Below are positions 7,004-14,270 of a DNA stretch of 15,277 nucleotides, in pieces. This DNA comes from an uncultured Selenomonadaceae bacterium (GTDB lineage Bacteria > Bacillota > Negativicutes > Selenomonadales > Selenomonadaceae): contig CAJOOE010000127.1 in NCBI GenBank assembly GCA_905236145.1, positions 1 through 15,277 on the forward strand, read 5' to 3'. The position numbers and the translations under genes were made by a program. Numbering within the stretch: the stretch's first letter is position 1; each line of letters opens with the position of its first letter. The notes beneath the pieces were generated by a model. That model had not been told where the DNA came from. It saw only the letters and a program-made list of their open reading frames with translations, and ran no database searches.

Positions 7004-10000
7004 TTATCTTTTCAAAATTTTTCCGACTTCTTCCCAATCCGGTTTTGAGGCGGCGGCTTTTAATGCTTTGAATTTTTCTTTTTCCTCCTCCGGCAATCTG
7101 TACTCTTCCAAAGATTGAATGGTAAACATCATGGAATCGTAATCGAAACTTCCGGCAAATTCCCGGAAAGCCTCGTAAGCCTCAGCCAATTCGTCCGCTC
7201 CGATTAAAGGCTTGCCTTCGTCCGATTTTTCTTCCGCGATCAAAGGTTTCAGTTTGTCGGCAAAACTTATGTAAAGCTCCAACATTCCGTCGGTAAAATT
7301 TTCAATTTCTTCGACGTAACCCGCATTTCCGGCATATTCCAATCTTTTCGCTCTGTCGCTCAATTCTTTCGCTCCGATAACCCTTGCGGAACTTTTCAGG
7401 GCGTGGACTTTTACCGTGTAATTTTTCCAATCTTTTTCCCGGTAGAAATTTGCGATTTCCTTTGACCCGGAGAGAACGGATTGAGCGAAAACCGTCAAAG
7501 CGTCAATGTAGCCTTCGACGCTCCCGCAATTTTTAATTCCCTCCGTCGTTTCGATTCCTTCAACATCTTTCAACCAGTCCGGAATTTCGGCAGGTTCGCT
7601 TTTAATTTCTTCTTTGCCGTCGTTATTGACAATATGAACTTTTTCTTTCGGCAGGTAATTTATCATCATCATTTCAAGTTTTGCACTGTCTATGGGCTTG
7701 GTCAAATAATCCTGAAATCCCGCGTCAATATACTGCTTTCTTGCTCCGCTTACGGCGTTTGCGGTCAGGGAAATTACCGGCGTTTCGGTGTTTAAATTTC
7801 CCGGCAACTCTTTCATTCGTTTCAAAGTTTCTATGCCGTCAATGCCGGGCATACGGTGATCCAGGAAAATTATATCGTAATGTTTTCTTGTGACGGCGGT
7901 CAAACATTCGTAACCGCTTTCCGCCGTGTCGATTTGAACTTTCGTCTGTTTCAAAAGTCCTTTGACGACGGTAAGATTCATCACGGTATCGTCAACGACC
8001 AAAATTCTTGCGTCGGGAGCGTCAAATTTTTCGCGGTAGGCTTTGCGGTTGCCGAGAGAATTTCTGTAATTCTCCATAAAATCTCCCAGCGGCTGCCAAT
8101 TCATTACTTTCTGCTCAATTTCAAAACCGAAAACCGAGCCTTTGCCGTAAACGCTTTCGACTTTGAGTTCGCTGCCCATCATCGCCAAAAGTCTTTGAGT
8201 AATGTTCATGCCCAAGCCGGTGCCTTCAATCGAACGGTTTCTCTTTTCTTCGATTCTCTCAAATGCACTGTAAAGTTTTTTGATGTCCTCCGGCTTGATT
8301 CCGATTCCGGTATCTTCAACAGAAACGCAGAGTTTTATTTTTTCCTCGTCGATTTTCTTGCAGTAAACATTCAGAGCGATATACCCTTTTTCCGTATACT
8401 TTACCGCATTTGTCAAAATGTTTGTGATAATTTGTTTTATGCGGATTTCGTCGCCGAAAAGTTCGCTCGGCAATTCGGTATCGGCGTTTACCTGAAGTTG
8501 CAAACCTTTCTTTTCCGCCCGCTTTTGAATCATATTTATAAGGTCGTTCAAAAGAGAACTCAAGCCGTATTCGACGGGGATAATGTCCATTTTTCCCGCC
8601 TCAATTTTGCTGAAGTCCAAAATATCGTTGACGATTCCCAAAAGACTGTTGCCGGCGGCTTGAATATTTTCGGCGTATTCCAAAATTGTCGGCTCGGTCG
8701 ATTCGCGGAGAATCATTTCATTCATTCCCAAAATTGCGTTAATCGGCGTACGAATTTCATGGCTCATATTTGAAAGGAATTGCGATTTTGCCTTGCTTGC
8801 CTGTCGGGCGGCAAGTGCCGCATCTTTAAATTTCAGATTGGATTTTTGAAGTTCTCCGGTCATTACCTCAAGAAAAGTGGCAAGTCTTTTTGAGAGCGGG
8901 ACGATATTTTCCTGCCGGGCGGAAGGCTTGCTTAAAGTGTAATCCTCCGAAAAATCTTTAATCTCCGGAATTTCCTTAATCTCGCCTTCACGCATACCGG
9001 TTGCAATAAATGCACCGTTGAGTTGACCGCCTTTTCCCTTGTATTTGTAAAGTTCGCTGTTGCCGAAACAGGCGACGGTTTCTTGATGAAATCGAAGGTA
9101 ATCGTTTATTTCGGATCCGGCATCCGAGCCCAGAAAAACCGTTCTCGCTCCGCAAATCGTCAGCATAATTGCCTCCGGAGCAAACTCTCTCATCTTTCCG
9201 CTCGCCTTGAAAGTTTCCTTCAAAATATCGGTCGGGTTGCCGTAACTCAGGCGAATTTTTTCACCATTGCGAATATCCGAACCGAAATACAGCCGTCCGT
9301 ATTCATCGTAAATTGAAGGACTTCTGCCGACATACATTCCGTTTCTGTCGACTATCAGCGGAAATTCGTATGTATTGAAAAGCAAATAATCGTTCGGTTC
9401 TATGTTCAAATATTTTTTGTAAACTTCGACAGCCGGCTTACCGTCAATTTTTGAAAGTCCGTTTATTCCCAAAGTTTCGGTTACGGTCATTTCTTTTCCG
9501 AGCGGAGTCCAACCGTGCAGGGATTGAATCATCACGTTGAGATTTTCGCCGGAATAAGCGATGAGAACAATTCCCTCTTTGTGATACTCTTCGCCGGTGA
9601 CAAATTGAGTCACGCCTTCACCGTGTAACGCCCGCAACATACTTTCAAATTTGCAGGTAATTTTTTCGGTATTGACGGCTCCCGCCTCCGCACCGAAAAA
9701 AGGAACGTCGTCCAGTCCGGCGGTAACGATATCCATGAACATTGAAAGTCGACTGTTCCCGCCGGCGGAAAAAATTTCAACGGCTTTCAAGTTCGGAATT
9801 TCTTTGAGCTTTCCGTTCATTTCTGCGGAAATTTGTACAAAATCATCCACGTGATTGCCGTCGTTTTCAAGCAAAGTAATCGACGAATCGGAGAAATAAA
9901 TACAGCTTACTATGACCGACGGCTCAAAAGATTTCGGATCTTCCGCCCAAGCGGGATCGTCGCCGGTATTCCCCGCTCCTATGTCGTTTATGAAAGTCGT

Positions 10001-10204
10001 CATGGAAATGCCGACAACCGCGGCTTTCGGAAAATATTCTTTCATTCTGCGGTGAATGTCTCTCGAACTGTATTCCGGAAATTGGAGTGTATAAACTTTC
10101 ATCAAAATTTGCGTTGCCGAAGTATATTCTTCACTTGTCTTTACATAGTCTGCCCATTTTTCAAATTCCGAAAGACTTTCAAATCTGAATGTGAACTGTT
10201 TCAT
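7004..10204 (-). CDS. FIST-domain hybrid histidine kinase with receiver and Hpt domains
   Basis: This is a large cytosolic phosphorelay protein (1066 residues, no membrane segment). The N-terminal ~30-410 reads as FIST_N plus FIST_C (AAVVGISMTT near 61-70, LIAYSGENLN near 214-223, an FFGAEAGA loop near 169-176), a sensory domain proposed to bind small ligands. The kinase core has phosphoacceptor His482 in SHEIRTPINAI, N-box residues N595/N599, DTGIGI (631-636) and GTGLGM (661-666). The receiver has DD (738-739), phosphoacceptor Asp782 in DHRMPGIDG, Thr814 and Lys836. The Hpt domain has His934 in VHALKSSARVIGA. A further ~70-residue helical tail follows (~1000-1066). All catalytic residues are present, so His-Asp-His transfer within one chain is plausible; the final response regulator is not in the window. 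The start has AGGGAAGGGA just upstream. It heads the DUF3084-TVP38-phosphoesterase set. Confidence 0.93.
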   Translation of the reverse strand: MKQFTFRFESLSEFEKWADYVKTSEEYTSATQILMKVYTLQFPEYSSRDIHRRMKEYFPKAAVVGISMTTFINDIGAGNTGDDPAWAEDPKSFEPSVIVSCIYFSDSSITLLENDGNHVDDFVQISAEMNGKLKEIPNLKAVEIFSAGGNSRLSMFMDIVTAGLDDVPFFGAEAGAVNTEKITCKFESMLRALHGEGVTQFVTGEEYHKEGIVLIAYSGENLNVMIQSLHGWTPLGKEMTVTETLGINGLSKIDGKPAVEVYKKYLNIEPNDYLLFNTYEFPLIVDRNGMYVGRSPSIYDEYGRLYFGSDIRNGEKIRLSYGNPTDILKETFKASGKMREFAPEAIMLTICGARTVFLGSDAGSEINDYLRFHQETVACFGNSELYKYKGKGGQLNGAFIATGMREGEIKEIPEIKDFSEDYTLSKPSARQENIVPLSKRLATFLEVMTGELQKSNLKFKDAALAARQASKAKSQFLSNMSHEIRTPINAILGMNEMILRESTEPTILEYAENIQAAGNSLLGIVNDILDFSKIEAGKMDIIPVEYGLSSLLNDLINMIQKRAEKKGLQLQVNADTELPSELFGDEIRIKQIITNILTNAVKYTEKGYIALNVYCKKIDEEKIKLCVSVEDTGIGIKPEDIKKLYSAFERIEEKRNRSIEGTGLGMNITQRLLAMMGSELKVESVYGKGSVFGFEIEQKVMNWQPLGDFMENYRNSLGNRKAYREKFDAPDARILVVDDTVMNLTVVKGLLKQTKVQIDTAESGYECLTAVTRKHYDIIFLDHRMPGIDGIETLKRMKELPGNLNTETPVISLTANAVSGARKQYIDAGFQDYLTKPIDSAKLEMMMINYLPKEKVHIVNNDGKEEIKSEPAEIPDWLKDVEGIETTEGIKNCGSVEGYIDALTVFAQSVLSGSKEIANFYREKDWKNYTVKVHALKSSARVIGAKELSDRAKRLEYAGNAGYVEEIENFTDGMLELYISFADKLKPLIAEEKSDEGKPLIGADELAEAYEAFREFAGSFDYDSMMFTIQSLEEYRLPEEEKEKFKALKAAASKPDWEEVGKILKR

Positions 10205-10219
10205 CTAAATCCCTTCCCT

Positions 10220-10272
10220 AAAAAAAACTTCGGCTTATAATAGCAAAAATTTTATTGCTGTTCAATAAGCCG
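10220..10272 (-). terminator. Terminator-like hairpin between the CydD-like gene and the kinase gene
   Basis: On the minus strand, CGGCTTAT (10272-10265) pairs perfectly with ATAAGCCG (10238-10231). An inner stem AGCAA/TTGCT (10259-10255 with 10246-10242) lies inside it. After a three-base gap comes a run of eight T (10227-10220). This is the form of an intrinsic terminator for transcripts arriving from the CydD-like gene, about 120 bases after its stop. Confidence 0.6.
10237..10265 (-). promoter_or_regulatory. Promoter of the kinase gene set
   Basis: On the minus strand TTGAAC (10265-10260) and TATTAT (10242-10237) are separated by exactly 17 bases, a good vegetative sigma-factor pattern. 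The start point would fall near 10230, shortly before the ribosome-binding site and ATG at 10204. Both hexamers lie inside the inverted repeat described for the terminator-like hairpin. Confidence 0.55.
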
Positions 10273-10390
10273 CAAGATTGACTTTTCAAACCGATAAAGT
10301 TAAAACGACCATATAAATTTCGACACTTTTTGCAACAAGGTAAGTTATCCCGCCGCTTACAGAGCCGGGGGTTTTCTCGCCAATTTTTTG

Positions 10391-11944
10391 TTAAAATTCC
10401 GCGACTTCCAAATTTACGACGAAATCCGCAATTTCAATTACCGGGCGGCGATGAGATGCGATTATTACCGTTCGACGCAGGGAAAAATCTTTCAGCAACT
10501 TCAAAAATTTTTTCTCGGTAATTTCGTCAAGTCCGGCGGTCGGTTCGTCCAAAATCAAAATCGACTTGTCTTTCAGGAGTACGCGAATAAAGCCCGAGCG
10601 TTGAATTTGTCCGCGACTCAATTTTTGTTTTGCCGACAAATCCGGAAAATTTAAATCAAGCGACTTTAAAAGTTCAGGCAAATTTTTGTCGTCAAGCAAA
10701 TTGAAGAACGAAAAATTTTCCTCAAGCGAAGTGTCGAACAAATGCGGGGATTGCGGCATATAAGCGATTTTTTCAAAAAGCGACTCCCGCCGAAATTTTT
10801 TTGCCGGCAGGTCATTGAAAAAAATTTCCCCGTCCGTCGGCAAATACAAGCCCGCCAAAATTTTCAGCAAAGTCGTTTTTCCCGATCCCGATTCTCCGAC
10901 AATGCAGGAAATTTTTCCGGCGGGAAATTTTACGCTTATTTCACGCAACGCCGGAGATTTTTTCTGCGGGTAGACAAACGAAACTTTTTCCAAAGAAATT
11001 TCCGGCGGCACGAGTAATTTTTCGATTTTTTCCGGCGACTCCGGCGACTCTTCGGCAAAAAATTTTTTCAGCCGTTCGATTGACTCTTTTGCCGATATCA
11101 AAATGTGAAAAGCCGTTCCCGCCCGTCTTATCGGTGCGAAAAATTCCGGCGTAATCAGCAACAAAAACAATGCCGATTCAAATTCCGCATTTCCGGAAAC
11201 GAGCCGAAGTCCCAAAGTCACGGCGACAAGTGCGATGCTCAAAGTTGTCAAAAGTTCCAGCATAAACGACGAAACGAAAGCAAATTTCAAAACGTCCAAA
11301 GTCGCGGCGGAAGATTTTTTCGAGGCGGCTTTTAATTTTTTCGCCGCCGGATTTATTCGATCGAATATCTTTAATGTTACCGTTGCCGACAAAATTTCTT
11401 TAAATTCTCCGTTTAATTTTTGCAATTCGGACAATGCACGAGAATTTTTTTCCGCCGTCGCCTTTCCGGTCAAATATAGCAGCAGGGGTGCGATCGGCAA
11501 AGTTACAAGCAGAATTATTGCCGTCGTAAAATCTTTGACTGCCGCCGCCGCCAAAAAAATCGGAAGTAAAATCGGAAGGGCGACGAGATTCGGAGCGACT
11601 TTTACAAAAAAATCGTCAAGCGTTTTCATTGTGTCGAAAAGTATTGTAAAAAGTTCCCCGCCGGACATTTCCCGATCAAAAAGTTTTTCGTGAATTTTTT
11701 TCCGCAAAGATTTTTGCACTTCGACGGACAGCACGGAAAATTTTCTTTCTTCAAACATTCCCGCAAAAAATTTTAATACAAAAAACAAAATTGCCGGCGG
11801 GAAAAATTCCGGGTTCATCGTCGAAATCAAATCCGTCAGAAATTTTGCACAGAGCAATATAAAAAAACTTTCGATCGCCTTGCAAACAACAATTTCAATC
11901 GAGATTATTTTATGTTCTTCAAAAAATTTTTTCAGATAAATCAT
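10391..11944 (-). CDS. cydD: CydD-like ABC exporter half-transporter (fused permease/ATPase)
   Basis: This protein has 517 residues from the chosen start. The N-terminal ~300 residues form a six-segment ABC exporter membrane domain, including TLPIAPLLLYLTGKATAEKN and TPEFFAPIRRAGTAFH (265-280), both close to CydD hallmarks. The C-terminal ATPase has Walker A GESGSGKT (350-357), Q-loop Q398 (YMPQ), signature LSRGQ (442-446; the second Gly position is replaced, and CydD proteins vary here), Walker B ILILDEPT (462-469) and His498 (ASHRR). CydDC exports cysteine/glutathione-type thiols and supports cytochrome bd assembly. No cydC or cydAB lies next to it. The linker before the ATPase carries ESPESP, encoded by a 9-base tandem repeat (11031-11048). 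I moved the start in from a TTG at 12007 because that TTG forms part of a good -35 element; the ATG at 11944 has only a weak ribosome site. Confidence 0.82.
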   Translation of the reverse strand: MIYLKKFFEEHKIISIEIVVCKAIESFFILLCAKFLTDLISTMNPEFFPPAILFFVLKFFAGMFEERKFSVLSVEVQKSLRKKIHEKLFDREMSGGELFTILFDTMKTLDDFFVKVAPNLVALPILLPIFLAAAAVKDFTTAIILLVTLPIAPLLLYLTGKATAEKNSRALSELQKLNGEFKEILSATVTLKIFDRINPAAKKLKAASKKSSAATLDVLKFAFVSSFMLELLTTLSIALVAVTLGLRLVSGNAEFESALFLLLITPEFFAPIRRAGTAFHILISAKESIERLKKFFAEESPESPEKIEKLLVPPEISLEKVSFVYPQKKSPALREISVKFPAGKISCIVGESGSGKTTLLKILAGLYLPTDGEIFFNDLPAKKFRRESLFEKIAYMPQSPHLFDTSLEENFSFFNLLDDKNLPELLKSLDLNFPDLSAKQKLSRGQIQRSGFIRVLLKDKSILILDEPTAGLDEITEKKFLKLLKDFSLRRTVIIASHRRPVIEIADFVVNLEVAEF

Positions 11945-11979
11945 TTTGCCCGGTACCGTTTCAACTTTAAATTTTCTCC

Positions 11980-12007
11980 ATTTTAACACGTTACATTCTT
12001 TTGTCAA
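11980..12007 (-). promoter_or_regulatory. Promoter of the CydD-like gene
   Basis: On the minus strand there is a perfect TTGACA (12007-12002), a 16-base spacer and TAAAAT (11985-11980), preceded by TG plus one base (extended -10). The start point is predicted near 11973, about 30 bases before the ATG at 11944. Confidence 0.7.
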
Positions 12008-12152
12008 AATGAAAAAATTTCAATATTTTACGGCTCGTCCGGCGGCAAAAAAATTTTTCCGGAAAGTTTTATAAAATGCAGGAAAAAAAGTTATTCGCAA
12101 GAAAAGTAACCGAAATTTAACCGTGAAAAATAAAATGCGGGGAGGTAAATTT

Positions 12153-14168
12153 ATGAAAACCACAACAGTCAAGTCCAAAATTCTCATACCGGTTTTAACC
12201 ATTGTTTTTATAGGATTGGTTGCTTTGACGGGTACGATTTTCAATTATATGAAATCAACTTTTGAAACTCAAATTTTGACAAGCAGTCTTAAAAACACGG
12301 AAGAAGTCGGTGAAGGAATTTCGGAATGGCTCGACAAAAGAATGATGGAAACGCAGGAAACCGCATCGATTCCGTCAACCAGAGATTTAAAAGCCGACGA
12401 AATGAACAGGAACAACGTCTACCGCTTGAAACTCATGCAACAGCGTTATCCGGGAGTTTACGACAGCGTAAGCTGGGGACCTTTCGACGGCTCCGGTGTG
12501 CTTTACGGTCAAACCGGCAGCGGTTTTAAAGAAATGCACAACAAGGAAAAGGCGTGGTACAAGGAAACAATGACCGCAAGCCGGGACTCCTTCATGTCCT
12601 CGCCGGTAGTTTCGCAGGCGACCGGGAAAATTATTTTCAACTCTATTGCCGTTGCCCGCGACGATTCCGGAAAACCGGTTGCCATGATTCTCGCCGCAAT
12701 TTATGTTCAGTCGATTATGGACAAGGTGCAATCCTTTAAACTCGGCGAACGCGGCTACAGTCTGCTCGTTTCAAAAGAAGGCGTTTACATCGTCAATCCG
12801 GACGAAGAGTCCATAATGAAAAAGAAAATTTCGGAAGAAGAGGACAGCTCGCTTGTCGAACTCGGTACAAAAATGCTCGGCGGTGAAAGCGGAATTTATC
12901 GCTACACTTCGACCGGCGGCGAAGATATGATCGCGTTCTATACTCCGATAAAATCTTCCGGCTGGGGAATGGCAACTCTTGCCTATGAGGACGAACTTTT
13001 TGAGCCGGTCAAAAATATGTTGATGATTATGACCGGAATTTCCCTGCTCCTGCTGATTTTGATTTCCGGCGGTATCTTGGCGACGGTCAGCAACGTCATG
13101 AGTCCTCTCGGCGTAATGATGCACGAAATGCAGAAACTTTCCGAAGGAGATTTCCGCGACAGACCCACTCAAATAAATTCCGAAGACGAACTCGGACTTT
13201 TGGCAAAAGCGGTCCGCGAAATGAGGGAAGGTATTTCAAAGGTCATGCGTTCGGTATCGACTTCCGCTCAAAGTCTTTCCGCATCTGCCGAAGAATTGAA
13301 CTCCACGACCGAACAATCCGCAATAGCCGCAAATCAGGTTGCCGAATCTATCGGAAAGGTTGCGGAAGGCACAAATCAACAGCTTGACGCGGTCAAGGCA
13401 ACTACAGAGGCAATAGAGCAACTTAACGAGGCAATTCAACTTATGGCTGACGATGCTCAATCTGCGGCGGAGAAAAGTAAAGAGGCATCGGATATTGCCC
13501 GCGAAGGCGGTGCAACTTTGGAGGAGGCAATAGATCAAATCAAAACGATCGAAAAATCTTCCAAGCAGACTGCGGACGCGGTTATGGCACTCGGCGAAAA
13601 TTCAAAGCAAATCGGTCAGATAGTCGATACAATTTCCGGAATCGCGGAACAGACGAATTTGCTTGCCTTGAACGCCGCAATAGAGGCCGCCCGTGCAGGT
13701 GAACAGGGACGCGGTTTCGCGGTCGTTGCGGACGAAGTCAGAAAACTTGCCGAATCCAGCAGAGAGGCGGCTCAACAAATTTCCGACCTCATCAACGTCA
13801 CTCAACAAGATACCGACAAAGCAATCGCGGATATGGAGAGCGGTGCGGAAATCGTCAAAGTCGGAACGGAAAATATAATTTCTATGGGCGAGGCGTTCAG
13901 AAAAATTATCGGCATTGTCGAGCAGGTCAGTGCTCAAATGCAGGATATTTCCGGAGCGACCCGGAATATGGCGACGAACGGCGAAGAAATCGTCGAACAC
14001 GTCCGGACAATCGGCAGGACAAGCAAATCGGCGGCAGAAGAGGCGGAAACCGTCAGTGCGGCAACGGAAGAACAGACCGCATCGGTTCACGAAATTGCCG
14101 GCGAAAGTACAAACCTTGCAAAGATGGCGGGCGAATTGCAGACGGAAGTTCAGAAATTCAAAGTGTAA
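12153..14168 (+). CDS. Methyl-accepting chemotaxis protein with dCache sensor domain
   Basis: This is a transmembrane chemoreceptor of 671 residues. TM1 is at ~9-30. A periplasmic double-Cache-type sensor spans ~40-285, with AWYKE around 134-138 and LGERGYSLLVSKEGVYIVNP in the membrane-proximal part. TM2 is at ~287-311, HAMP at ~312-365, then a long helical signalling hairpin. The highly conserved tip is at ~497-524 (GIAEQTNLLALNAAIEAARA, then GEQGRGFAVVADEVR). Signals pass through CheA/CheW, which are not in the window. The canonical amino-acid-binding residues of dCache_1AA sensors are not matched (Lys for Arg before WY, Tyr near the usual distal Asp), so the ligand is unknown. The start is the ATG seven bases after GGGGAGGT (12139-12146), not an in-frame GTG at 12123. 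A TATAAA at 12070-12075 is the best -10 candidate but lacks a -35, and I found no clear sigma-28 site. Confidence 0.95.
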   Translation: MKTTTVKSKILIPVLTIVFIGLVALTGTIFNYMKSTFETQILTSSLKNTEEVGEGISEWLDKRMMETQETASIPSTRDLKADEMNRNNVYRLKLMQQRYPGVYDSVSWGPFDGSGVLYGQTGSGFKEMHNKEKAWYKETMTASRDSFMSSPVVSQATGKIIFNSIAVARDDSGKPVAMILAAIYVQSIMDKVQSFKLGERGYSLLVSKEGVYIVNPDEESIMKKKISEEEDSSLVELGTKMLGGESGIYRYTSTGGEDMIAFYTPIKSSGWGMATLAYEDELFEPVKNMLMIMTGISLLLLILISGGILATVSNVMSPLGVMMHEMQKLSEGDFRDRPTQINSEDELGLLAKAVREMREGISKVMRSVSTSAQSLSASAEELNSTTEQSAIAANQVAESIGKVAEGTNQQLDAVKATTEAIEQLNEAIQLMADDAQSAAEKSKEASDIAREGGATLEEAIDQIKTIEKSSKQTADAVMALGENSKQIGQIVDTISGIAEQTNLLALNAAIEAARAGEQGRGFAVVADEVRKLAESSREAAQQISDLINVTQQDTDKAIADMESGAEIVKVGTENIISMGEAFRKIIGIVEQVSAQMQDISGATRNMATNGEEIVEHVRTIGRTSKSAAEEAETVSAATEEQTASVHEIAGESTNLAKMAGELQTEVQKFKV

Positions 14169-14193
14169 AATTATTTTGACGATATAAAAAACG

Positions 14194-14237
14194 ACGGCGA
14201 CTCTTGCAAAAAAGCGGAATCGCCGTTATTACTTTTT
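14194..14237 (+). terminator. Rho-independent-type terminator after the chemoreceptor gene
   Basis: ACGGCGA (14194-14200) pairs perfectly with TCGCCGT (14220-14226). The loop can pair partly (TTGC with GCGG). TATTACTTTTT follows, 26 bases after the stop codon. Confidence 0.75.
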
Positions 14238-14270
14238 CAAAACGATTTGAGAAGGAGGAAAAATTTTTTT

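Noticed and set aside
7856..8773. 305-residue open frame on the plus strand, antisense to the kinase gene
   Set aside because: It covers the kinase core whose catalytic motifs are all intact on the minus strand. It has no recognisable domain and reads like a codon-bias shadow.
10320..10390. G/C-rich patch in the kinase-exporter gap (CCCGCCGCTTACAGAGCCGG) as a possible riboswitch or second terminator
   Set aside because: Only a weak GTAAG/CTTAC stem is visible, with no conserved riboswitch core that I recognise and no properly placed T run.
12076..12120. Possible 14-codon leader peptide upstream of the chemoreceptor gene (MQEKKLFARKVTEI)
   Set aside because: It has only a weak GGAAAG upstream, no run of regulatory codons and no attenuator hairpin after it; probably chance.
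12123..12152. GTG start ten codons upstream of the chosen chemoreceptor start
   Set aside because: A strong GGGGAGGT site is placed for the ATG at 12153 and would lie inside the coding region if GTG were used. The extra residues are not membrane-segment-like.
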